DNA from: VGBV01 sp963813725
Lineage (GTDB): Bacteria > Actinomycetota > Thermoleophilia > Solirubrobacterales > 70-9
Assembly: GCA_963813725.1 (NCBI GenBank)
Contig: CAWFAI010000013.1
Span: forward strand, 248,001-312,000
Direction of reading: 5' to 3'
Length of the DNA: 64,000 bases
A program made the translations under genes and the position numbers. This document shows positions 26,697 to 33,540 of the stretch, piece by piece. Each line of letters opens with the position of its first letter. Position 1 is the first letter of the stretch. The notes beneath the pieces are model-generated. The model did not search any database, was not told where the DNA came from, and worked only from the letters and a program-made list of their open reading frames with translations.

Positions 26697-27628
26697 GGTC
26701 GAGCGGGCGACGGCGGCCGCGGCCGCCGCGCCGGCGCGGCGCTCCCACGGGCGCTCGGCCCGCAGCGCCCCCAGGATCGCCCGCGTGGCGGGCCAGCGGT
26801 TGAGCGCGTAGAAGTGGATGCCCGGCGCGCCGGCGGCCAGCAGCCCGGCGCACTGGGCCGACCCGTAGCTGATGCCGAACTCGTACTCGGCGCGCTCGTC
26901 GCCGCCCAAAGCCTCCAGCGAGGCCTTCAGGTTCGCCGGGATGCTCGCGTCACAGAGCGCGCATGTGCGCTTCACCTGGTCGTAGCTGACGATCGGGATC
27001 AGGCCGGGGATGATCGGCACCTCGATCCCGGCGGCGCGCGCTCTCTCCACGAACCCGAAGTAGGCGGCGTTGTCGAAGAAGAGCTGCGTGATCAGGAAGG
27101 TGGCGCCGGCCTCCACCTTGGTCTTCAGGTAGGCCAGGTCGGCGTCGGGGCTGGCGGCCTCGGGGTGGACCTCAGGGAAGCAGGCGCCCCCGATCGCGAG
27201 CTGCGGATGGGCCTGGCTGATCATCCCCGCCAGCTCGGCTGCGCTGCCCAGCCCGTCGTCGGGCTGCACGAAGTCGGTCTGGCCCCTGGGAGGATCGCCC
27301 CGCAGGGCGAGGATGTTCTCGATCCCGGCCTCGACGATGCTGTCGACCACGCCGCGCAGCCCTTCGGCCGACTCGCCGACGCAGTTCAGGTGCGCCATCG
27401 CCTCGACGCCGTGCTCGTCGCGGATCGAGCGCGTGATCTCCAGCGTGGTCTGGCGGTCGTGCGTGGAGCCGCCCGGCGCCGTAGGTGACCGAGAAGAACG
27501 AGGGGTCGAGCTTGCTCAGCACCTCGACGGTCTCGAACAGCCCGGCGCGGCCCTCCTCGGTCTTGGGCGGGAAGAACTCAACCGAGAACGAGGGCTCGGC
27601 GACGCTTCAGGATCTCGTCGATCCGCAT
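26694..27628 (-). CDS. metF: 5,10-methylenetetrahydrofolate reductase, two frame breaks
   Basis: The protein can be assembled from three frames: MRIDEILKR from ATG 27628, then EPSFSVEFFPPKTEEGRAGLFETVEVLSKLDPSFFSVTYGAG after a break near 27605, then MAHLNCVG...NILALRGDPPRG after a break near 27475 through to the C-terminus. All MetF landmarks are present (FFPPKTEEG, VTYGAGG, ALRGDPP, KVEAGATFLITQLFFD). The enzyme reduces methylene-THF to methyl-THF for methionine synthesis. An essential-type gene with two single-base breaks suggests sequencing error. TACCAT seven bases before the ATG implies a leaderless start. Confidence 0.85.
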
Positions 27629-27635
27629 CCCGATG

Positions 27636-27641
27636 ATGGTA
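27636..27641 (-). promoter_or_regulatory. Putative leaderless -10 box of metF
   Basis: TACCAT on the minus strand, seven bases before the ATG at 27628. Confidence 0.4.
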
Positions 27642-27713
27642 AAGAGGTCGGGTAGAGAGGCTCCCGCCGCGCCCGGCTTCGGCATAGTGGCTCGCGGCTC
27701 GCCGATCAGCTTT

Positions 27714-27727
27714 CGGTCGTGAGACCG
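27714..27727 (+). promoter_or_regulatory. Small hairpin just before the sigma-factor start
   Basis: CGGTC-GTGA-GACCG forms a five-pair stem eight bases before ATG 27736, where a ribosome would bind. There is no Shine-Dalgarno. It may damp translation or be a protein-binding site. Confidence 0.25.
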
Positions 27728-27735
27728 TTGTACCC

Positions 27736-28791
27736 ATGATGAGCCCCAATTCGCCCGTCAAGGACCAAGCGGCGTTCTCGGAGTCGACCGAGCGCCACCG
27801 GCGCGAGCTGCAGCTGCACTGCTATCGCATGCTCGGCTCCTTCGAGGAGTCCGAGGACATGGTCCAAGAGACCTTCCTACGCGCCTGGCGCAACCGTGAG
27901 AGCTTCAGCCCGCAGGAAGGGGCCTCCTTCAGAGCGTGGCTGTACCGGATCGCCACCAACGCCTGCCTCGACGCGCTGCGGACGCGAAAGCGGCGGGTGC
28001 TGCCCTCCCAGCTCGGTCCCGGGGAGGACCCGCCGCTGCCGGTCAAGCCTCCGGCCGACCTGCCCTGGCTTCAGCCGTATCCGGACCAGCTGTTGGAGGG
28101 GATCGCGCCCAGCTCCGAGCAGCCCGAGCAGGTGGTCGTGTCCCGGGAGACGATCGAGATCGCCTTCCTGGCGGCGATTCAGGTCCTGCCCCCCAAACAG
28201 AGGGCCGTGTTGATCGTCCGCGATGTGCTGGGCTGGTCGGCGAAGCAAGCGGCCGAGCTGCTCGGTTCGAGCGTCGCGTCTGTCAACAGCGCCCTGCAGC
28301 GCGCACGAGGGACGATGGAGCAGCACCTGCCGACGCACCGGAACGAGTGGTCTGCGCAGGCGTCGGCGAGCCCGGACGAGCGCGAGCTGCTGCAGCGCTT
28401 CATGCAGGCGGTCGAGCAGGGCGACACGGAGACCTTCGCCGAGCTGTTGCACGAGGACGCCCGCGCGACGATGCCTCCCACCCCGAGCTGGCATGACGGG
28501 CGCGACGCGATCATGTGGGCCGTCAGCCGCTCGAACGATCCCACCTCGCCCTATTACGTGGGCGAGTGGAAGCTGGTGCCGGTCGGGGCCAACCTGCAGC
28601 CCGCCGCCGCGGGTTATCTGCGCCCACCCGGAGAGACCGAGTACCGGGCGTTCGCGCTCGACGTGCTCCGCTTCGAGGACGGAAAGCTGGCCGAGATCAC
28701 CGCCTTCCTTGGCCCTCCCGCGCTCGAGCCGGGCGAGGAGGAGCTGGCGATCGACCTGTTCGCGGCGTTCGGCCTGCCTCCCAGGCTCTGA
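27736..28791 (+). CDS. ECF sigma-70 factor with C-terminal SnoaL-like domain (TIGR02960/ECF56-like)
   Basis: 351 residues. Region 2 is RRELQLHCYRMLGSFEESEDMVQETFLRAWRNRESF with ASFRAWLYRIATNACLDALR. Region 4 is QVLPPKQRAVLIVRDVLGWSAKQAAELLGSSVASVNSALQRAR. A SnoaL/NTF2-like domain of about 130 residues follows (LLQRFMQAVEQGDTETFAELLHEDARATMPP...). In families of this type the tail replaces a separate anti-sigma factor and tunes activity. The next gene overlaps its stop (TGATG) and encodes a mini-cupin, then comes an efflux pump with an ECF-type promoter that recurs at 16036; those are its probable targets, by inference. Confidence 0.9.
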   Translation: MMSPNSPVKDQAAFSESTERHRRELQLHCYRMLGSFEESEDMVQETFLRAWRNRESFSPQEGASFRAWLYRIATNACLDALRTRKRRVLPSQLGPGEDPPLPVKPPADLPWLQPYPDQLLEGIAPSSEQPEQVVVSRETIEIAFLAAIQVLPPKQRAVLIVRDVLGWSAKQAAELLGSSVASVNSALQRARGTMEQHLPTHRNEWSAQASASPDERELLQRFMQAVEQGDTETFAELLHEDARATMPPTPSWHDGRDAIMWAVSRSNDPTSPYYVGEWKLVPVGANLQPAAAGYLRPPGETEYRAFALDVLRFEDGKLAEITAFLGPPALEPGEEELAIDLFAAFGLPPRL

Positions 28792-29033
28792 TGGGCTTGC
28801 GGCGGTGGGAGATCGCGGTCCCGCCGGGCGGCCAACAGGCATACGACGAGATGAGGTGGCAGGACGCCATCGTGTTCGTCGAGCGCGGCGTGATCGAGCT
28901 GGAATCCGTTGGGGGTGACAGCGGCCGCTTCGGCCCCGGAGCGGTCCTATGCTTCATGGGGCTGCGCCTGCGATTGATCCGCAACTGCGCGCGCGAGCCT
29001 GCCCTGCTGATCGCAGTTTCGCGGCACAGGTAA
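28791..29033 (+). CDS. Small cupin-like protein coupled to the sigma factor
   Basis: 80 residues from ATG 28791, whose A is the last base of the sigma stop (TGATG). It reads LRRWEIAVPPGGQQAYDEMRWQDAIVFVERGVIELESVGG...FGPGAVLCFMGLRLRLIRN, a short beta-rich pattern like half a cupin barrel. No metal-ligand set is complete. Tight coupling suggests it senses a ligand for, or modulates, the sigma factor; that is inference. Its TAA stop forms the first bases of the ECF-type -35 box of the next promoter. Confidence 0.7.
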   Translation: MGLRRWEIAVPPGGQQAYDEMRWQDAIVFVERGVIELESVGGDSGRFGPGAVLCFMGLRLRLIRNCAREPALLIAVSRHR

Positions 29034-29074
29034 ACGTCGATTAGCGGTCCCGCCGCTCGTCTAACGGGTAGAGG
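29031..29074 (+). promoter_or_regulatory. ECF-type promoter of the efflux pump (copy 2 of 2)
   Basis: TAAACGTCGA (-35 region), 17-base spacer from CGTCGA, CGCTCGTC with CGTC at 29058-29061, then ACGGGTAGAGG. Same spacing and near-identical boxes as 16036-16077. The first TAA is the stop of the mini-cupin. Confidence 0.7.
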
Positions 29075-29118
29075 GGCATGAACCGATGAGTTTTCGCGCG
29101 GTTCGCCGTTCTACCCGT
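29064..29118 (+). repeat. Inverted repeat in the efflux-pump leader
   Basis: ACGGGTAG (29064-29071) and CTACCCGT (29111-29118) are perfect inverted copies. They flank 39 bases between the promoter and the Shine-Dalgarno. The left arm is the conserved block next to the ECF -10 box. It may form an RNA stem or be a regulator site. Confidence 0.4.
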
Positions 29119-29147
29119 AGCCGGACAACGAGACCACAAGGAGAACC

Positions 29148-30635
29148 GTGAACGTGAACGCCGAGACGAAGACCGACCGCAGGCGCTGGCTTGCCCTCTA
29201 CGTGCTCTGCACGGGCATGCTGATGATCGTCATCGACGCCACGATCGTCAACGTGGCGCTGCCCTCGATCCAAGACGACCTCGGCTTCTCGCAGAGCGAC
29301 CTCGCGTGGGTCGTCAACGCCTACATGATCCCGTTCGGCGGGCTGCTGCTGCTGGCGGGGCGGCTGGGCGACCTGGCCGGGCAGCGCCGGATCTTCCTGA
29401 TCGGCCTCGGCGTCTTCACAGTGGCCTCCCTGCTGTGCGCCGTCGCCCAGAGCCAGGGCGTCCTGATCGCAGCCAGGTTCATCCAGGGCGTCGGCGGCGC
29501 GCTCACCTCCGCGGTGATCCTGGGGATGATCGTGATGATGTTTCCCGAGCCGCGCGAGCAGGCCAAGGCGATCGGCGTGTTCGGCTTCGTGGCCTCGGCC
29601 GGCGGCTCGATCGGCCTGCTCGCCGGCGGCGCGTTGACCGAGGCCATCAACTGGCACTGGATCTTCTTCATCAACCTCCCGATCGGGATCGCCACGGCGC
29701 TGCTCGCCAGGCGCCTGGTCGAGGACACCGAGGGCATCGGCCTGGGTGAGGGAGCCGACATCCCCGGCGCCGTGTTGCTCACCGGCGGCCTGATGCTCGG
29801 CGTCTACAACATCCTGCAGATCAGCGAGCAGGGGTGGGGCTCGTCCCAGACCCTCGTCCTCGGGACGGTCTCGATGGCGCTCGTCGCCGCCTTCGTGTGG
29901 AGGCAGGCTCGGATCGAGAACCCGCTGATGCCGCTGCGGCTGTTCCGCTCCCGCAACGTCTCGGGCGCGAACATCGTCCAGGCGCTGCTGGTCGCCGGCA
30001 TGTTCGGGATGTTCTTCATGGGGGCGCTCTACATGCAGCGCATCCTGGGTTACGACCCGCTCGAGGTCGGCCTCGCCTTCCTGCCCGCGACGCTGGCGAT
30101 GGGGACGATGTCGCTGAAGGTCTCCGACCGGGTCAACCTGCGCTACGGGCCGAAGAACGTGCTGATCCCGGCGCTGCTCTTCATCGGGGTCGGCCTGCTG
30201 CTGTTCGCGCGTACCCCGGTCGACGGCTCATTCGCCGCCGACATCATGCCCCCCATGATCCTGATGGGGCTCGGCGCGGGCCTGGGCTTCCCGGCCCTGA
30301 TGACGCTGGCGATGTCGGGCGCCACCCGCGAGGACTCTGGCCTCGCCTCGGGCCTGGTCAACACCAGCGTCCAGGTCGGCGGCGCCATCGGCCTGGCGCT
30401 GCTGGCGACTCTCGCGACCGAGCGCAGCGACACGCTGATCGCGGACGGCACCTCGACCAGCGCGGCGCTCAACTCCGGCTACCACCTGGCCTATCTGATC
30501 GGCGCCGCCCTGGTGGCCGTCGCGCTCGTCGTCACGATCTTCGTCCTGCGCTCCCAGGCGCCGCTCGAGCTCGACGAGCTCGAGCGCGACACCGAGCGCG
30601 CCGAGGCCGAGGCCGCCTACTCGGAGGCCGCCTAG
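29148..30635 (+). CDS. DHA2-family (EmrB/QacA-like) MFS drug-efflux transporter
   Basis: 495 residues from GTG with AAGGAG seven bases upstream. About 14 helices. DHA2 hallmarks: LCTGMLMIVIDATIVNVALPSIQDDLGFSQSDLAWVVNAY in helix 1 and loop, LAGRLGDLAGQRR (motif A) and ASAGGSIGLLAGGALTEAINWHWIFFINLPIG (motif C). It exports hydrophobic or cationic compounds by proton antiport. The C-terminal tail is highly acidic. The gene is driven by an ECF-type promoter that starts at the end of the sigma/mini-cupin operon, so a sigma-controlled export response is likely. Confidence 0.92.
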   Translation: MNVNAETKTDRRRWLALYVLCTGMLMIVIDATIVNVALPSIQDDLGFSQSDLAWVVNAYMIPFGGLLLLAGRLGDLAGQRRIFLIGLGVFTVASLLCAVAQSQGVLIAARFIQGVGGALTSAVILGMIVMMFPEPREQAKAIGVFGFVASAGGSIGLLAGGALTEAINWHWIFFINLPIGIATALLARRLVEDTEGIGLGEGADIPGAVLLTGGLMLGVYNILQISEQGWGSSQTLVLGTVSMALVAAFVWRQARIENPLMPLRLFRSRNVSGANIVQALLVAGMFGMFFMGALYMQRILGYDPLEVGLAFLPATLAMGTMSLKVSDRVNLRYGPKNVLIPALLFIGVGLLLFARTPVDGSFAADIMPPMILMGLGAGLGFPALMTLAMSGATREDSGLASGLVNTSVQVGGAIGLALLATLATERSDTLIADGTSTSAALNSGYHLAYLIGAALVAVALVVTIFVLRSQAPLELDELERDTERAEAEAAYSEAA

Positions 30636-30661
30636 CGAGCGCGGCCGGTATAGACTTGCGG

Positions 30662-30733
30662 ATGGCGCCGTCCCGCGCCCAACCCCCGATTCCGGCGCTC
30701 ACGCGGCCGGGACAGCGGCGGCAGGGGGCTTGA
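30662..30733 (+). CDS. Possible leaderless 23-codon ORF
   Basis: TAGACT at 30651-30656 lies five bases before an ATG that opens a 23-residue, Pro/Arg-rich ORF ending in TGA. No homologue is recognised. The -10 box and start resemble the other leaderless starts in this window, but coding evidence is otherwise absent. Confidence 0.2.
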   Translation: MAPSRAQPPIPALTRPGQRRQGA

Positions 30734-30753
30734 GCCTCGGGACGCCGGACGAT

Positions 30754-30788
30754 CGATCTCCTTGTGGTGCCACTCGGCGGCGCGGTAA
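30754..30788 (-). repeat. Short repeat copy A in the degraded segment
   Basis: A stretch of about 32 bases matches 31958-31989 except for an inserted GTG and one T. On the minus strand both can read RAAEWH(H)KEI. It appears to be a remnant of a protein-coding gene present in two places. Confidence 0.45.
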
Positions 30789-30830
30789 TGAGCGTGAGTC
30801 GCGCGGCTGCCGCTACGAAAGGAGCACCAG

Positions 30831-31483
30831 ATGACCAAGCAGAGCTCGTTGAAGAGGCTCGGCGGAGCCCGCATGGCGAAGACGGGCGAGAGCTACACCG
30901 CGGCCCTTGCGTCTCCTCTCGCGCCCTCGGGAAAACGAGCCCAGGTGCCAGGGGCCGTACTCACTCCGAAGAGGTGATCGGGAGAGGTCCGGGCGCGGAT
31001 AGGAGCACTCGTTCGACCTCATCGGCGCTCGGCCGCCGAGATGGATCACACCGAGATCGCGCGCTGGCTCGCCGCCGAGCAAGGGGTTGACGGGTGGAGC
31101 GCGCAGGCGATCACCGTCAGCTACGAGCGCGCGCGCTGAGGTCGCGCCGTAGGCGAACGCGATCGACGGATTCGCGATCACCGCCCAGAAGACCGTCGGG
31201 TGCCCGTCGAGCAGCTGTTCGACGGGGTCGTCGATGAGTCAATGCGCGGGAGCTGGCTGCCCGACGGCCGGCTGCGCGAACGAACGGCGACCAGGCCAAA
31301 GTCGGCCCGCTTCGATTGGGGCGAAGACGGCAGTCGCGTGGTAGCCGACTTCGCCGCGAAGGACGACGGGCGCAGCACATCGCGCTCGAGCACTCGCGCC
31401 TTCCCGACGGCGAGGCGGCCGAGCGGATGAAGGCCTATTGGCGCGAGCGAGTGGTCGCGCTGAAGGAGGTGCTGGAGCGATGA
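30831..31483 (+). pseudogene. Broken DUF4287/AHSA1-like (SRPBCC) gene
   Basis: AAAGGAG precedes ATG 30831, which reads MTKQSSLKRLGGARMAKTGESYTAA, the conserved start of actinobacterial DUF4287 proteins. In-frame TGAs at 30975 and near 31137 interrupt it, yet MDHTEIARWLAAEQGVDGWSAQAITVSYERAR is still in the same frame. The AHSA1/SRPBCC part, PVEQLFDGVVDESMRGSWLPDGRLRERTATRPKSARFDWG, follows after a shift near 31200, and HSRLPDGEAAERMKAYWRERVVALKEVLER after another near 31375. At least four disruptions suggest a real pseudogene rather than a single base error. Its end overlaps the next ATG (ATGA). Confidence 0.75.
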
Positions 31484-31890
31484 ACGGCGAGCTCTCGGAG
31501 ATCAGCTGGTTCGCGGTCCTGGCCGCCACTGTCGCGGCCTTCGTTCTCAGCTCGGGCTACTACATGGTGTTCGGAGAGCGGATGGCGCAGCTGAGCGGGG
31601 CGGAGGCTACCGCCCGATCGCCGCCGCCGTGGAAGCTCGGAGTGGAGCTGCTCCGAAGCCTCACGGTCAGCGCCGTCGTCGCCGGGCTGGCCGCATCGGG
31701 CGGCCTCGAAGGATGGACCGACGGGGTGCTGCTGGGCCTTGCCCTGTGGGCGGCGTTCCCGGTCGGCTCCTGATCGGATCGGCGATCTGGGAGGACGTGC
31801 CCTGGGAGCTGGCCACGGTCCAAGCCGGAGATTGGCTGCTGAAGCTGATCCGGCGCGGCCCCCGCACCGCGGCACCACCTGTCGGCGGCT
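31480..31890 (+). pseudogene. DUF1761-like membrane protein gene, frame-broken
   Basis: ATG 31480 gives MNGELSEISWFAVLAATVAAFVLSSGYYMVFGERMAQLSG, a DUF1761-type first helix, and two more helices. The frame is lost near 31760 in AAFPV; LLIGSAIWEDVPWELATVQAGDWLLKL, the conserved fourth-helix region, continues in another frame. After about 31855 the similarity stops and the sequence is unlike the usual C-terminus. The exact end is therefore uncertain. DUF1761 function is unknown. It was once coupled to the broken SRPBCC gene. Confidence 0.65.
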
Positions 31891-31957
31891 CGAGAGCCTC
31901 CCCACGGCGGGCAGCTCGGGTTGCGGTCCAGAGCTGCAGCAGCCGTGGGCGGCAGCA

Positions 31958-31989
31958 CGATCTCCTTGTGCCACTCGGCGGCGCGGAAG
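31958..31989 (-). repeat. Short repeat copy B in the degraded segment
   Basis: Near-identical to 30754-30788. It lies immediately beyond the point where the cupin gene loses its expected sequence, so it may mark a recombination junction. Confidence 0.45.
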
Positions 31990-32004
31990 CGCAGGCGAAG
32001 CCCT

Positions 32005-32190
32005 GAGATGAACGACGTACATCTCCTCCTGGCCGGGCGACTCGACGTGCTCTTCGATCACCTCGTCGCCCGCCTTGGCCGCCCGGTAGGCGTTCGTCCC
32101 GAACGCGCTGATGCCGAGGCGCCGCCTCAGCGGCACCCACTCGACCGGCCCGGCCCCGAGCGCAACGGGCGCCTCGTCGAGGATCGACAT
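32005..32190 (-). pseudogene. Truncated cupin-domain gene (5' part only)
   Basis: ATG 32190 gives MSILDEAPVALGAGPVEWVPLRRRLGISAFGTNAYRAAKAGDEVIEEH followed by SPGQEEMYVV, the first strands of a cupin with its His/Glu metal-ligand pattern. After YVVH the frame stays open but no cupin strands follow; the sequence changes to Arg/Ala-rich text containing repeat copy B. Only about 60 residues are therefore recognisable. A deletion or rearrangement near 32005 is the simplest explanation. Confidence 0.65.
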
Positions 32191-32261
32191 GACCCGAACC
32201 GAGCCCGTGCCTTCGCTCACCCGCCGCATCCTATTCCCGCCTCAGTGCGGCGGCCTCGGGG

Positions 32262-32267
32262 TAGGAT
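32262..32267 (+). promoter_or_regulatory. Putative -10 box of the glutaredoxin-like gene
   Basis: TAGGAT lies 26 bases before ATG 32294, leaving a short leader that contains AAGGAGGG. Confidence 0.4.
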
Positions 32268-32293
32268 CGCGCCGTCCGAGCGAAGGAGGGCCC

Positions 32294-32584
32294 ATGGAGA
32301 AAGTCGTGCTTCACCGCTGTCCGCTCACGTTCTTGAAGGGGGAATGGCACGGCTGCCACGCCGTCCAGAAGGCCCTGGAGGAGCAGGGCATCGACCACGA
32401 GGTCCGCAAGGCGCCGGTGCGCAAGGGAAGCCGCACCGAGGTGCAGAGCGCCAGCGGCCAGGCCACCGTGCCGACCATCGAGTTCGCCGACGGCAGCGGC
32501 TACCGCGCGGACGGCAAGGAGATGGCCACCGAGATCCGCGCCGGTCGCCTGTTCGAGCATCGCGGGGACGTCCCGGCCGCCTGA
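32294..32584 (+). CDS. Glutaredoxin/GST N-terminal-like thioredoxin-fold protein
   Basis: 96 residues from ATG 32294 with a strong AAGGAGGG upstream. It starts KVVLHRCPLTFLKGEWHGCHAVQKALEEQGIDHEV, a thioredoxin-fold strand-helix, and contains ATVPTIEFADGSGYRADGKEMATEI with the cis-Pro of the fold. The canonical CxxC is replaced by a Cys...Cys pair 12 residues apart, so classic disulfide reductase activity is doubtful. It stands alone just after the degraded segment. Substrate unknown. The frame extends upstream to 32111 without support. Confidence 0.72.
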   Translation: MEKVVLHRCPLTFLKGEWHGCHAVQKALEEQGIDHEVRKAPVRKGSRTEVQSASGQATVPTIEFADGSGYRADGKEMATEIRAGRLFEHRGDVPAA

Positions 32585-32616
32585 CCCGGGCGGCCGGAGG
32601 ATCAGCGACGGTCGCC

Positions 32617-32622
32617 TAGACT
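32617..32622 (+). promoter_or_regulatory. Putative leaderless -10 box of the SnoaL-like gene
   Basis: TAGACT, followed by six bases and an ATC codon that opens the SnoaL-like frame, the same geometry as the ATG/GTG leaderless genes in this window. Confidence 0.4.
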
Positions 32623-32628
32623 CGGCGG

Positions 32629-32970
32629 ATCGCCATCGATCGCAAGCAGATCGTCCGCGACGCCTATGCGGCGTTTGCCGCCGGTGACCGGGGCTTCTAC
32701 GAGGAACACCTGAGTGATGACTTCGTGTTCTCGGCCCCCCCGGATCCGAAGCTCGACCGCGACGGCTACTTCGAGCGGTGTTGGCCCGGAGCTGGGCGGA
32801 ACCAGGATTTCGATCTCGTGCGGCTGATCGAGTCGGGGGATGAGCTCGTCGTCACCTACGAGAGCAACGTCTCCGGCGGAGAGGGCAGGGGCCGAAACAC
32901 CGAGGTCCTCACCTTCGACGATGAGAACAGAATCAGTCGCATCGAGGTCTACTTCGGCTGGAACCTGTAG
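32629..32970 (+). CDS. SnoaL/NTF2-like protein with apparent ATC start
   Basis: 113 residues if read from ATC 32629: IAIDRKQIVRDAYAAFAAGDRGFYEEHLSDDFVFSAP and onward to RISRIEVYFGWNL, a full-length NTF2-like fold. The in-frame TAG at 32617 closes the frame upstream, and no ATG, GTG or TTG precedes the first helix; the first usual start (GTG 32725) would delete it. The ATC is six bases after TAGACT, where other genes here have ATG/GTG. Either ATC is used as a rare start or an ATG has been miscalled. Function unknown; small-molecule binding or isomerase-like. Confidence 0.72.
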   Translation: MAIDRKQIVRDAYAAFAAGDRGFYEEHLSDDFVFSAPPDPKLDRDGYFERCWPGAGRNQDFDLVRLIESGDELVVTYESNVSGGEGRGRNTEVLTFDDENRISRIEVYFGWNL

Positions 32971-32992
32971 TAGGGAGTGCCTCGAGGGCCGG

Positions 32993-33382
32993 TCAGTCAG
33001 CCGACGTGTTCAGCTCCACGGCCGCGCGGATGAGCGCCTTCAACGCCTCTTCATCGATCTCGTCGCCCTCGTGGATGTCGATGGCGCGCCTGGTGTTGCC
33101 TTCGAGGCTGGAGTTGAACAGGCCTGAGGGGTCATCCAGCGAGGCGCCCTTGGCGAAGGTCAGCTTCACCTTGTCCTTGTAGGTCTCGCCGGTGCAGATG
33201 ATCCCGTCGTGTGACCAGACCGGGACCCCCTCTGGACTGGAGGGCTTCCTCCACTTGACCTCTTCGACCACGTCGGGATCGGCCTGCTTGACGATCTTTC
33301 GGACCCGGGCGAGCGTCTCGCCCCGCCAGTCGTCCAGCTCCTTGATCCTCGCGTCCATCTGCTGGGAGGGAGAGTCGGTCAT
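32993..33382 (-). CDS. DUF1801-domain protein (YdhG-like)
   Basis: 129 residues. The pattern LARVRKIVKQADPDVVEEVKWRKPSSPEGVPVWSHDGIICTGETYKDKVKLTFAKGASLDDPSGLFNSSLEGNTRRAIDIHEGDEIDEEALKALIRAAV is the DUF1801 fold, which resembles iron-chaperone-like frataxin folds. The family role is not firmly known. It is convergent with the SnoaL-like gene (22 bases) and immediately precedes a tRNA gene on the same strand, so it may be transcribed with it. Confidence 0.85.
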   Translation of the reverse strand: MTDSPSQQMDARIKELDDWRGETLARVRKIVKQADPDVVEEVKWRKPSSPEGVPVWSHDGIICTGETYKDKVKLTFAKGASLDDPSGLFNSSLEGNTRRAIDIHEGDEIDEEALKALIRAAVELNTSAD

Positions 33383-33394
33383 AGCCGCATTCGA

Positions 33395-33467
33395 TGGAGC
33401 TAGCCGGACTCGAACCGGCGACCTCCTGGGTGCGATCCAGGCGCTCTCCCAACTGAGCTATAGCCCC
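33395..33467 (-). tRNA. tRNA-Ala(CGC)
   Basis: 73 bases on the minus strand. Acceptor GGGGCTA pairs with TAGCTCC (one G-U), the D-stem is GCTC/GAGC, the anticodon stem CCTGG/CCAGG holds loop ATCGCAC with anticodon CGC, and the T-loop is GTTCGAGTC. Discriminator A; no encoded CCA. Confidence 0.93.
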
Positions 33468-33526
33468 GTGGACATATGTTGATCGCGCCCGCACGTGAAG
33501 CGGCGTTTGGGCGCGGGTCCCAAGGC

Positions 33527-33532
33527 TACTCT
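33527..33532 (+). promoter_or_regulatory. Putative leaderless -10 box of the diguanylate cyclase gene
   Basis: TACTCT, eight bases before ATG 33541. Confidence 0.4.
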
Positions 33533-33540
33533 TTCGTGCC

